Source of the DNA: Syntrophobacter sp. SbD2
Lineage (GTDB): Bacteria; Desulfobacterota; Binatia; UBA9968
Assembly (NCBI GenBank): GCA_945889495.1
Contig: CAMDBU010000016.1
Span: 1-58,200 of the forward strand
Length of the DNA stretch: 58,200 bases
Direction of reading: 5' to 3'
This document shows positions 7,503 through 15,546 of the stretch, piece after piece. The notes beneath the pieces were generated by a model, which did no database searches, was not told the origin of the DNA, and worked only from the letters and a program-made list of their open reading frames with translations. A program made the position numbers and the translations under genes. Each line of letters starts with the position of its first letter. Within the stretch, counting starts at the first letter, position 1.

Positions 7503-8222
7503 TTACCGTTCGCTGACCTCCGCCACCAACGATACCGTCGAACGCACATCCACCGTGCCCGGCTCCACCGGCGTCGGCGCCGCAGCCGCCATTGCTTCGC
7601 CGCGCGCCATGGGGGCGGCGCGGTAGACCGGTTGGAAGCTGCGCTCGCCTTCGGTCACTGAGGCGATTCTGACGATTTTTAGTCCTAGTGACGCGGCGAT
7701 CGCTTCGGCTTTGGCTTTTGCTTTGGCCGAGGCTTGTTTGAGGGCGTCCAAGCGGGCGGCTTCTTCGTCTTTCAACGTGAATGCCAGCCGGTTGATGTTG
7801 TTCGCTCCCGCCTGCATGGCGGCGTCGATGACTTTGCCGACGTCATCGAGTTTGGCCATCTTGATGCGCACGGTGTTGTTGGCTTGGTAGCCGACGATTT
7901 CCGGCTTGCCGCCTTGGGGATAGCGATATTGCGGGTTGAGCGCGTAGCCGCTGGTTTTTACTTCATCGCCTTTGCCCAAAAGCTTTTTCACTTCGGCAAG
8001 GACGCGGGAAATTCGTTCGGCATTTTCCCGAGACGCGTCGGGCGCGGTGCGCGCTTGGGTGGTGACGCCGATGTCGATCTGCGCTTGGTCGGGCTCGGCG
8101 GCGATGGTCGCTTCGCCGCTCACCGAGATCGACGGCGGCCGGGGCCGGTCCGGCGGTTGTTGGGCATGGGCAGCAACGCTGAACGACAAAATGAACAGAG
8201 TAAAAAACAATGATGGTTTCAT
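7503..8222 (-). CDS. SIMPL domain (DUF541) periplasmic protein
   Basis: A 239-residue secreted protein. The ATG at 8222 opens a classic signal peptide (MKPSLFFTLFILSFSVAAHA, cleavage before QQ). The SIMPL domain follows, with ISVSGEATIAAEPDQAQIDI, GYALNPQYRYPQG, YQANNTVRIKMAKLDDVGKV and NINRLAFTLKDEEAARLDAL; it ends in a VDVRSTVSLVAEV strand. Members are oligomeric periplasmic or outer-surface proteins (BP26/YggE type) linked to oxidative stress, with no known enzymatic activity. It is divergent from the M48 protease gene, with about 108 bases shared between the starts. Confidence 0.85.
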   Translation of the reverse strand: MKPSLFFTLFILSFSVAAHAQQPPDRPRPPSISVSGEATIAAEPDQAQIDIGVTTQARTAPDASRENAERISRVLAEVKKLLGKGDEVKTSGYALNPQYRYPQGGKPEIVGYQANNTVRIKMAKLDDVGKVIDAAMQAGANNINRLAFTLKDEEAARLDALKQASAKAKAKAEAIAASLGLKIVRIASVTEGERSFQPVYRAAPMARGEAMAAAAPTPVEPGTVDVRSTVSLVAEVSER

Positions 8223-8330
8223 CTGCGATCCTTTCGCTTCGACCGGTGCTTTAAAGGCTACCGCAATATCTCCGTGGCCGCTAGACTTGACGCGCGCCAA
8301 CGATCAAGTCAAAAATTAGACGCAAACGCG

Positions 8331-9113
8331 ATGAAATCGTTCATTGGCATATTCTTGCTCTTGGTTGTCGCCGGTTGCGCGACCCAACGCGATAAGCTCG
8401 TCTGGCGCGTGAGGGATGTCGTGGTCTCGCCGAGTTCGGAAGTCGGCTTGGAGGGACCGGATGGCAACCTGGTTGTGACGGTGCCGACCCGGACCATGCA
8501 GGAAATCTTTTTGGCGCATAGCCGCATCAGCCGGACCGCCAACGTGCAGAGCGAGCTTTATATCGCCGCCGGCGACGACCCCAACGCGTTTGCCGGACCG
8601 GACGAGAGCGGTCGCGATATCATTGGCATCAACGTCGGCATGGTGAAGTTGGTGGGCGGCGACGCCGCTGTGTACGCAGCACTGATCGGCCATGAAACGG
8701 CGCATTTGGCCAAGGGACATGGAGTATCGGGACGGCTGCGTTCCAGCACCTTCGATCTCATCGGCACCATCGTCGGCGCCGGTTTGAGCCTGGCCGGCGT
8801 GCCGGGCGGCGGTTTGATCAGTGGGCTGGCATTCGATGCTATCGATTCGGCCTACAGCCGCGATCAGGAACGCGAGGCGGACGCCCTGGGCATCGACTAT
8901 TTGATCGCCAACCAATACGATCCCCAGGGCGCGATCCGGTTGCACGAGCTATTGATCAAATCCCAAAGCGGCTTTCCCATCCCCTTTCTTTCTAGTCATC
9001 CGAGTAGCGATGAGCGGATTGAAAATCTCCGCGCGTTGATCGAGGCGAAGCAGCCGAAGGACAAGGCGGCGCCGTCGGCTTCCGCCCTCGATGGCGAGAG
9101 CGCCAAAGAATAG
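8331..9113 (+). CDS. M48-family metalloprotease lipoprotein
   Basis: A 260-residue predicted lipoprotein: signal MKSFIGIFLLLVVAGC with a lipobox ending at Cys16. The zinc-protease motif HETAH lies in IGHETAHLAKGHG, and the third ligand region is READALGIDYL. This is the BepA/LoiP/YggG-like pattern of periplasmic M48 proteases that degrade misfolded outer-membrane proteins. A glycine-rich hydrophobic stretch (LIGTIVGAGLSLAGVPGGG) lies between the metal motifs. Start 8331 was chosen because the lipoprotein signal begins there. Confidence 0.88.
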   Translation: MKSFIGIFLLLVVAGCATQRDKLVWRVRDVVVSPSSEVGLEGPDGNLVVTVPTRTMQEIFLAHSRISRTANVQSELYIAAGDDPNAFAGPDESGRDIIGINVGMVKLVGGDAAVYAALIGHETAHLAKGHGVSGRLRSSTFDLIGTIVGAGLSLAGVPGGGLISGLAFDAIDSAYSRDQEREADALGIDYLIANQYDPQGAIRLHELLIKSQSGFPIPFLSSHPSSDERIENLRALIEAKQPKDKAAPSASALDGESAKE

Positions 9114-9138
9114 CGCCGCTCGACTATGCGATTCCAAG

Positions 9139-9190
9139 GTTCAGCGAAGAATCTCGTCTTAAGGCGAGATCTCTCACTTCGTTCGAGATG
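9139..9190. repeat. Short intergenic palindrome-containing repeat
   Basis: The stretch contains CTCGTCTTAAGGCGAG and ends in TCGTTCGAGATGAC. The ending resembles TCGAAATGAC at about 244-252, suggesting a dispersed spacer element. It lies between the M48 and MFS genes. Confidence 0.4.
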
Positions 9191-9272
9191 ACTATGTGGC
9201 TGAATCTCAGTTGCAGCGTTTCGGCCGATCGTTCAATTGCTAGTCCGCCGCTTTTCCTGCTACACCAAACGG

Positions 9273-10571
9273 GTGGAATCTTCAGCCGAGTTGGCCCGCA
9301 GCCCCGCCAAGCCAAAAATATTTTACGGTTGGTACATCGTCGCCGTCGGTTTTCTCTCCAATGTCGCGTCGTCCTTCGCGCTGGCGAGCACCATGAGCAT
9401 CTTTCTCAAGCCGCTGACCGCCGATCTCGGCGTGTCGCGCGGCGTGTTTTCCTTGCTGCGCTCGGGCGAAGGGATCATCGCCGCCTGCATCGCGCCGCTG
9501 GTCGGCACCATCGTCGACCGCCATGGCGGCCGCTGGTTGATGGTGATCGGCACGGCGATCGTCGGCGTCGGCTATTTTTTTCTGTCTCACGTCGATAGTT
9601 TTACCCAGTTCGCCGCCATTCGCCTGACGCTGGTGACCTTGGGCGATTCGATGATGGGTTACATGGTGGTCAACGTCGTCATCGCCCAGTGGTTCGTGCG
9701 CCAGCGCGGTCGCGCTCTGGCGTTCTCCAGCATGGGCGTGGGCTTTGCCAAAGTTTGCATGCCGGTGTTGGCCGCCTGGCTGATTCTATCCTTCGGCTGG
9801 CGCCATACCTGGTTTATCTTCGGCATCCTCACCATCGTTTTGCTGGTGTTGCCGGCGTTATTGATCATTCGCCGGTCGCCGGAGTCCATGGGGTTGGCGC
9901 CCGATGGCGCCAGCGCGGCGGTGGGCGATGTTGACGATTCAAAACCCGACCCACGGGCGAGCGAATTCGGTTCGCAGGACGAGCTCTGGAGTCGCGCCGA
10001 GGCGATGCACACCTCGGCGTTCTGGCTGCTGGTGTTTACCTTCGGCATCTCCAGCATGGGCGTCACCGGTTTGAACCTGCATGTCTATTCCTACGTCACC
10101 GATATCGGCTACTCGCCGGTGATCGCGGCCACGGTGATGAGCCTGATCGCGTCGATGCAGTTGGCGTCGCCGCTGGCTTGGGGCGTGCTCGCCGAACGGA
10201 TCGGCGCCAAGCTCGCCGCCACGCTGCGTTTCGTGATTCAAGGCATCGGTTTGGCGATAGCGATTTTGACCGGGAACTTAGTTTGTCTCTACGCCGGCTT
10301 TTTGATCTACGGCATCGGTCTCGGCGGTAATATGGTCTTGCCCGACACGCTCTGGGCCGGTTACTTTGGCCGCCGTTCGCTCGGCAAGATTCGCGGCTTA
10401 GGTTTGTTGATCTCGCATTTCGTCTCCGCCATCGGGCCGCCGTTTTTCGGTTTTCTATTCGACATCACCGGCGGCTACGGGCTGTCGTTTGCGATCTTCG
10501 GCGCGGTGCTAGCGATCTCCGCGGTGCTCAGTCTGATGTTGCAGCCACCGCGGAAGATGGCCCGGGAGTGA
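9273..10571 (+). CDS. MFS transporter (OFA/monocarboxylate-like)
   Basis: A 12-segment major facilitator of about 432 residues. It opens with KIFYGWYIVAVGFLSN, typical of the oxalate/formate antiporter (OFA) and monocarboxylate branch. It carries the inter-helix basic motif region DRHGGRWLMVIG after helix 2, a variable central loop (about residues 215-255), and LWGVLAERIG-like wording in the second half. The likely role is inner-membrane transport of an organic anion; the substrate is not predictable. The start is uncertain: GTG 9273 or TTG 9237, neither with a strong ribosome site. The stop overlaps the edge of a hairpin repeat. Confidence 0.85.
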   Translation: MESSAELARSPAKPKIFYGWYIVAVGFLSNVASSFALASTMSIFLKPLTADLGVSRGVFSLLRSGEGIIAACIAPLVGTIVDRHGGRWLMVIGTAIVGVGYFFLSHVDSFTQFAAIRLTLVTLGDSMMGYMVVNVVIAQWFVRQRGRALAFSSMGVGFAKVCMPVLAAWLILSFGWRHTWFIFGILTIVLLVLPALLIIRRSPESMGLAPDGASAAVGDVDDSKPDPRASEFGSQDELWSRAEAMHTSAFWLLVFTFGISSMGVTGLNLHVYSYVTDIGYSPVIAATVMSLIASMQLASPLAWGVLAERIGAKLAATLRFVIQGIGLAIAILTGNLVCLYAGFLIYGIGLGGNMVLPDTLWAGYFGRRSLGKIRGLGLLISHFVSAIGPPFFGFLFDITGGYGLSFAIFGAVLAISAVLSLMLQPPRKMARE

Positions 10572-10638
10572 TGGAGTGTTGGAGTAATGGGTTCCTGAAA
10601 TTCTGAAACCCAATACTCCATCACTCCAGTACTCCATT
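10571..10638. repeat. Intergenic inverted repeat, family 2, copy 1
   Basis: GGAGTAATGGG...CCCAATACTCC-type arms flank a short centre. The motif TGGAGTG/CACTCCA recurs in both halves. A related element follows the next gene at 11709-11785. Confidence 0.8.
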
Positions 10639-10708
10639 CCCCCGTCGCCTTGCCCCACCGTGGGTTTCTCTGGTAGGTAATTGGCTACTTTGTTGCGAAA
10701 GGAATTCT

Positions 10709-11704
10709 ATGGTTATCGATATTCACAATCACGTGGTTGCCGGCGAGCAACTGCTGAGCTTTCAAGCCGGCTTGATCAATAGCGCGGGGTTTCACAAACC
10801 GCGCGGCAACGTCGTCACCGAAAAACATATTGAGCAAGCGCGATGGAACGGCCATAAGCACGCCGATGTGCTGTCGGAAGTCGGTACCGACTTCGCGTTT
10901 ATCTCGCCGCGGCCCTACACAATGATGCATTCGGCGAAACCGGAAAAGATCGTTCATTGGTATTGCCAGGCGGTCAACGATGCGCTGGCGCTGCAAGTGA
11001 AGATGGAACCCAACAAGTTTCGCGCCATCGGCGGTTTGCCGCAAAACGCCGGCGTGTCGCCGACGAACACGTTCGATGAAATCGACCGTTGCATCAACGA
11101 TCTCGGCTTCGTCGGTATCATGATCAACCCCGATCCCGGCGAGGGCGACGGCCAAACTCCGGCGATGGGCCAGGAGTATTGGTACCCGCTCTACGAAAAG
11201 ATGTGCAAGATGGACATCCCCGGCCTGGTCCATGGCGCGAGCTGCAAGAATCCGCGGGAGTCGTTCCACGGCCACTTCATCACCGAGGAGAGCATCGCGA
11301 TTCTTTCCCTGGTCGACTCCAATGTGTTCAAGGATTTTCCCAAGTTAAAACTAATCATCTCCCATGGCGGCGGTTCGGTGCCTTATCAAGTCGGCCGCTG
11401 GCGCTCCCAGCTGCGCGGACCCAACGACACCGAGACATTCGACCAGCGCTTGAAGCAGCTCTATTTCGACACCGCGCTGTATAATATCGAGTCTTTGAAG
11501 CTGCTGTTCCGCATCTGCGGACCGGAGCGCTGCCTGTTCGGCACCGAACGGCCCGGCGCCGGCTCGAAGACCGACCCGCGTACCGGCAAGTGGTACGACG
11601 ATGTGAAGCCCAATATCGACAGCATCTCTTGGCTCAGCGCCGACGACAAGGCGAAGATCTTCGACCAGAATGCGTTGTCGGTGTTCACGCGGTTTAAGAA
11701 GTAA
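10709..11704 (+). CDS. Amidohydrolase (amidohydrolase_2 / ACMSD-LigJ type)
   Basis: A 331-residue TIM-barrel metal-dependent hydrolase or decarboxylase. It begins MVIDIHNHVV, the first metal HxH. GIMINPDPGEGDG and PGLVHGASCK follow, then LKLIISHGGGSVPYQVGRW with a metal His, and RCLFGTERPGAGS near the C-terminus, where the family usually has a metal-ligand Asp (GTD/GSD). That position is Glu here. Relatives include ACMSD-like decarboxylases and 4-oxalomesaconate hydratase, enzymes of aromatic ring breakdown. A good ribosome site (GAAAGGA) precedes ATG 10709. It is flanked on both sides by family 2 repeats. Confidence 0.85.
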   Translation: MVIDIHNHVVAGEQLLSFQAGLINSAGFHKPRGNVVTEKHIEQARWNGHKHADVLSEVGTDFAFISPRPYTMMHSAKPEKIVHWYCQAVNDALALQVKMEPNKFRAIGGLPQNAGVSPTNTFDEIDRCINDLGFVGIMINPDPGEGDGQTPAMGQEYWYPLYEKMCKMDIPGLVHGASCKNPRESFHGHFITEESIAILSLVDSNVFKDFPKLKLIISHGGGSVPYQVGRWRSQLRGPNDTETFDQRLKQLYFDTALYNIESLKLLFRICGPERCLFGTERPGAGSKTDPRTGKWYDDVKPNIDSISWLSADDKAKIFDQNALSVFTRFKK

Positions 11705-11708
11705 GTCG

Positions 11709-11785
11709 AGGGAGTAATGGAGTGGTGGAGTAGTGGAGTGATGGGGTTCGGAAGGCCCCGCACTGCGCTACTTCATCGCTCCATT
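11709..11785. repeat. Intergenic repeat, family 2, copy 2
   Basis: Tandem GGAGTAATGGAGTGGTGGAG units on the left face CTTCATCGCTCCA on the right, giving an imperfect hairpin related to 10571-10638. Confidence 0.65.
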
Positions 11786-11793
11786 TTCATTTA

Positions 11794-13053
11794 ATGCCCG
11801 CCAATATCGTTGCGCTCGATCTTTCCGCACTCACCGTCGACCGCCAGGTCGACGAGCTTAAACGCCAATACTTATCGCTGCGCGGCAAGGACGCCGAGAT
11901 TCGCGCCCGCGTCGGTGCGCTGCCGGTGCGCCAGTATGTTTCGCTGCTGGAGCGCGGCTACCGGGTGCGGCTTGCCCGCGACGGCGACGGCTATTTATTA
12001 AAACTCTGGCCCGATGGTTCGACGCCGCGCTCGGGGCTGCAGGGCGCCCATTCGATCGCCTGCCATTCGGATGGCCGGGTTTACACCAATACAACCGACA
12101 ATCGCGTCGTGGTGATCGACGGCTCGACGCGCAAGGTGAAAAAACATATCGCCGTGGGCGCCGAGCCGTCCCATTTGGAACTGTCCCATGACGGCCAGCG
12201 GCTCTACGTCGCCAATAGCGGCTCCGACAACGTGACGATCATCGACACGGCGAGCGACCGAGTGATCGCCACCGCGCCGACGGGCAAGCGACCGCTGCTG
12301 CCTTGCGTCGCCGCAGATGGTGCGTTGGTTTACCTACCGAGCGGGCCGGATCGAAGTGTTACAGTTCTCGGTGCCACTGGCGAATTTAAGAAAACTGTTC
12401 CGGTTGGTTTGGCGCCCCATGATGTGGCGGTGTCGCCGGACAGCCGTTGGGCCTACCAGCCCAACTCGGCATCGCACTCCGTGACTGTGATCGATGGCCG
12501 CGACTTCTCCGTCGCCGCCGAGGTCAAAGTCGGCATCGGCCCTGGCCATATCGTTTTCGATGCCGAGAGCCGGTTCGCCTACGTTGCCAACACGCTTTCC
12601 GACGATGTCACCGTGATTCGCACTCAGGACCACCAAGCGGTGGCGACGATCGCTGCTGGCGCCGGCGCGCACTTGCCGGCGCTCAGTCCCGACGGCCGCC
12701 ATGGTTACGTCGCTAACTTCGCCGCGGACAGTTTGACGGTGTGGGATTGCCGGACCTATCAAGCCGTCGCGACCATTCCAGTGGGAATTTATCCGCACTT
12801 CTTCGCCCCGAGTCCGGACGGCAAATGGCTGGTGGTCTCTCACACCGGTGAAGCGAGCATTTGCATTGTCGACGCCCACGAACACGAGCCACGTGCACGC
12901 TTATCCGTCGGCGGCGCGCCGGCCCATATCGGCTTCAGCCCCGATGGGGCATTGGCGTTCGTTGGCTGTGAGAGCACGGATCAGGTGGCGGTTGTCGATT
13001 TGCGGCGCCAGGTGGTGATCGAGCGCGTGCGCGCCGGCACCGCGCTGCTTTGA
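11794..13053 (+). CDS. YVTN-family beta-propeller protein with N-terminal DUF2249/TusA-like segment
   Basis: A 419-residue protein. Residues about 5-75 look like a small alpha/beta sulfur-carrier-like (DUF2249/TusA) segment (VALDLSALTVDRQVDELK, then GYRVRLARDGDGYLLKLWP). Residues about 85-415 are seven propeller repeats, each with a pattern such as LYVANSGSDNVTIIDT or FAYVANTLSDDVTVIRT. There is no signal peptide, unlike most YVTN proteins, so a cytoplasmic location is likely. The function is unknown; propellers of this class often ride with redox or metal systems. The fused N-terminal segment is a tentative assignment. Confidence 0.8.
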   Translation: MPANIVALDLSALTVDRQVDELKRQYLSLRGKDAEIRARVGALPVRQYVSLLERGYRVRLARDGDGYLLKLWPDGSTPRSGLQGAHSIACHSDGRVYTNTTDNRVVVIDGSTRKVKKHIAVGAEPSHLELSHDGQRLYVANSGSDNVTIIDTASDRVIATAPTGKRPLLPCVAADGALVYLPSGPDRSVTVLGATGEFKKTVPVGLAPHDVAVSPDSRWAYQPNSASHSVTVIDGRDFSVAAEVKVGIGPGHIVFDAESRFAYVANTLSDDVTVIRTQDHQAVATIAAGAGAHLPALSPDGRHGYVANFAADSLTVWDCRTYQAVATIPVGIYPHFFAPSPDGKWLVVSHTGEASICIVDAHEHEPRARLSVGGAPAHIGFSPDGALAFVGCESTDQVAVVDLRRQVVIERVRAGTALL

Positions 13054-13065
13054 GCCGGCTTCGGT

Positions 13066-14337
13066 TTACTTCCCGCAGATCTCCAGCGCCACCAGTGCGT
13101 ACATTTTCGCCGCGTCGACGATGTCGTCGATCTCGACGAATTTTTCCGGTGCGTCGTCGGCGCTCTTGCGCGGCATGCCGAAGGTCGCCGCCGGTATTCC
13201 TACTTCGTTAAATATATTGATGTCGCGCCACATGCTGGTTTCCGCGGTGTTGATTGGCGGCGTCGGCGCGCCGCGCACCGCTTGGTGCGCCTGATTGATG
13301 GCGGCCACCAGCGGCTCGACGTTTTTCCCCTCATAACCTTTGCGGAACATGAAGCATTCCACCTTGGCACCGAAGCCGACGCTGCCCACCACCTGGCGCA
13401 GCTCGCGCTCGACCTGCGACAGTGAAACCGGCGGTGGCACGCGGACATCCATATAGATGCTGCAATCGTGGGGCGTGGTGCTGGGCTTGTAGGGCCAGCC
13501 GGCGCGGATCGAACCGATGCTGACTTTGGGTACCATCTTTCCGACCGGATAATCGATCGTATATTTTTTCTGGTACTCCACCGCCCAGCGTTCGATGGCC
13601 TGGATGATCGGGATCATTTTGATGATCGCGTTGGGACTGTCTTCCACCGCGCCGCGGTCGGGTAGGCGCGGCGTGTAGAAACCTTTGCCTTCCAGGGAGA
13701 TTTTAAAATAGGCCGCGCCGGCCTCGATCCAGGTGACGCCGAAGTCGGTGGTCTCGGCGATCAGCGCGAAATCGCCGTTGATGCCATGGGCGACGGCGTG
13801 GCGGCTGCCGTAACCTTTGCCGACATATTTGGCGCCGCGGAATTCGTCCACCGGTCCCATGCCTATTTCACCCACGACCATGGTCATGACGATGTCACCG
13901 GCGAGTTCGATGCCGCTGTTCTTGATCGCCTTGGTGGCGATCATGAAGGCGGCCATGGGGCCGCGGTCGTTTTGCACCGCCTGGCCGAACAGCCGGCGCT
14001 TGTTTTCGTCCACCCAGGCGCGCGGTCCCGGTGGTAACTCTTCGCCGACCCGGGTCGGCATGCCTTGCTCGGAGTCCATGTGGCTGTTGAAAATAAATTT
14101 CCGCCCGGCACGGCTGCCGGGCAAGACGCCGATGGTGTTCGAGCGCCCCTCGGACACCAGTTGCTGAAATGAATTTTCAAAACCGTTGTCCTTGAGCCAG
14201 CGCAGCACATAATCCGCCATCGGCTGTTCGTAACCCGACGGCGCGGTGATGCCGGCCATGGCGACGGCCAGGTCGACCAGCTCTTTTTCGTCGATCAAGT
14301 CGACGACTCGTTGTTGTTGGGCGGTCAATGATGCCAT
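13066..14337 (-). CDS. M20-family peptidase/deacylase homologue with altered active site
   Basis: A 423-residue M20-like protein: catalytic domain, dimerisation insert (about 190-310) and catalytic C-terminal part. It keeps His86 and Asp88 (NSHMDSE) and Asp124 (QNDRGPMAAF). However, the usual Glu-Glu pair is Gly156-Glu157 (VVGEIG), removing the catalytic base. The C-terminal His of the usual AHxxDE motif is Asp394 (SADDAPEKF). Either the chemistry differs or this is a non-hydrolytic branch. It is convergent with the propeller gene and divergent from the toxin-like gene. Start ATG at 14337, in front of a normal M20 N-terminal helix. Confidence 0.8.
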   Translation of the reverse strand: MASLTAQQQRVVDLIDEKELVDLAVAMAGITAPSGYEQPMADYVLRWLKDNGFENSFQQLVSEGRSNTIGVLPGSRAGRKFIFNSHMDSEQGMPTRVGEELPPGPRAWVDENKRRLFGQAVQNDRGPMAAFMIATKAIKNSGIELAGDIVMTMVVGEIGMGPVDEFRGAKYVGKGYGSRHAVAHGINGDFALIAETTDFGVTWIEAGAAYFKISLEGKGFYTPRLPDRGAVEDSPNAIIKMIPIIQAIERWAVEYQKKYTIDYPVGKMVPKVSIGSIRAGWPYKPSTTPHDCSIYMDVRVPPPVSLSQVERELRQVVGSVGFGAKVECFMFRKGYEGKNVEPLVAAINQAHQAVRGAPTPPINTAETSMWRDINIFNEVGIPAATFGMPRKSADDAPEKFVEIDDIVDAAKMYALVALEICGK

Positions 14338-14450
14338 GGTGTCCTCCGTGAAAAATTCGCTATGCTTCGATCTAGCACATCTCGATGCGGCGATGCACGG
14401 GTTGCCTGGATAACTTTGCGCAGCGACGCAAATGCGCTATTGTCAGGCCG

Positions 14451-15107
14451 ATGGTTTTCAATCCGATTCTGAGCGGCTTGCCAACCGCGCAGCGAACCCT
14501 CTGGTTAGAGCTCGGCGCGACGCCCGAGCAGTTTACGTTGTACGGCGGCACGGCATTGGCTTTATATCTCGGTCACTGGACTTCGGTGGACTTCGATTTC
14601 TCTTCCAACGCCGCCTTCGATCCGGAGGTTTTAGCGAGCACTTTGGCTTATTTGAAAGATGCCGAGTCCATTCAAGTCGCACCCAACACGCTTACCTGCC
14701 GTGTCGACCGCGGTGGACCGGTGTTGGTCTCATTTTTTGGTGATTTAAATTTAGGCCTGGTGGCCGAGCGAGAGCAAGTGGCGGGAACGGGGTTGCATGT
14801 TGCTTCGTTGCTCGATCTTGCCGGCACCAAAGCCGCGGTGGTGCAGAAACGAGCCGAGGTCAAAGATTACCTCGATATCGACGCGCTGTTACGCCATGGC
14901 ATGGACTTGCCGACGATGCTTGCCGCCGGCGCGGTGGTCTATGGGCGGCAATTCAATCCGCTGGTCACGCTCAAGGCGCTGAGCTATTTTGACGATCTGC
15001 CCGAACTACCCAACGACGTGCGTTCGCGGCTCCTTGCCGCGGTGGCGACCGTCGATGTTACGCGACTGCCGGTGTTGGCGCCGCACCATCAACGGCTTGG
15101 TGGGTGA
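14451..15107 (+). CDS. AbiEii/AbiGii-like nucleotidyltransferase (toxin-type)
   Basis: A 218-residue protein with the signature of the AbiEii/MenT nucleotidyltransferase toxins: YGGTALALYLGHWTSVDFDF (GG-T/S loop plus D-x-D metal site) at about residues 32-51, followed by the LLDLAGTKAAVVQKRAEVKDYLDI segment with conserved Lys, Arg and Asp. Relatives attach nucleotides to tRNA or other targets and arrest growth or abort phage infection. The next gene overlaps its end by four bases, giving a two-gene cassette. ATG 14451 is used; the upstream in-frame ATG at 14385 would add a Cys/Arg-rich leader. Confidence 0.8.
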   Translation: MVFNPILSGLPTAQRTLWLELGATPEQFTLYGGTALALYLGHWTSVDFDFSSNAAFDPEVLASTLAYLKDAESIQVAPNTLTCRVDRGGPVLVSFFGDLNLGLVAEREQVAGTGLHVASLLDLAGTKAAVVQKRAEVKDYLDIDALLRHGMDLPTMLAAGAVVYGRQFNPLVTLKALSYFDDLPELPNDVRSRLLAAVATVDVTRLPVLAPHHQRLGG

Positions 15108-15403
15108 GCACGATGACCCCCTTACCAATTACAAATGAATTGCTGGAAGTGGCAAGCCGCGTGGTGTGGTACAAAGACCCCGTCGAGGCACTGGCCGATC
15201 CCATACATTTCCTTGCCCATGTGATGACCTATGGTACCGTCGAAGATTTACGCGCGGTCACCGACGTCGTCAGCGATCAGGAATTTCGCGAAGCCTTGGA
15301 GCGCGCGCCGGCAGGAGTCTTCGATTGCCGCTCTTGGGCCTATTGGCATTTAAAGTTGGGGCGGCTCCCGGTGCCCGAATTACCGGCGCGGCGGTTCGCA
15401 TAG
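15104..15403 (+). CDS. Small partner of the AbiEii-like gene (possible antitoxin)
   Basis: A 99-residue soluble protein starting at GTG 15104 with a four-base overlap with the upstream stop (GTGA), the hallmark of translational coupling. Features: LLEVASRVVWYKDPVEALADPIHFLAHVMTYG, a helical centre, and FDCRSWAYWHLKLGR near the end. I recall similar short proteins next to AbiEii-type genes in other genomes. They lack a recognisable DNA-binding domain, so the antitoxin label rests on position. The alternative is an accessory or target-recognition subunit. Confidence 0.7.
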   Translation: MSTMTPLPITNELLEVASRVVWYKDPVEALADPIHFLAHVMTYGTVEDLRAVTDVVSDQEFREALERAPAGVFDCRSWAYWHLKLGRLPVPELPARRFA

Positions 15404-15546
15404 ATCGAGTCAAACCTCCAAGAAATTTCCTTCACCGTTTCCATGGTTCAAAAGTTCAAAAGCTTCCGAGCGCCACCGGCCAATGTAGTTGTGACTTCGC
15501 CGGCTGAACGGTACGAGCGGTTTCGTCGGGCACGAGTTGGGCGGCG

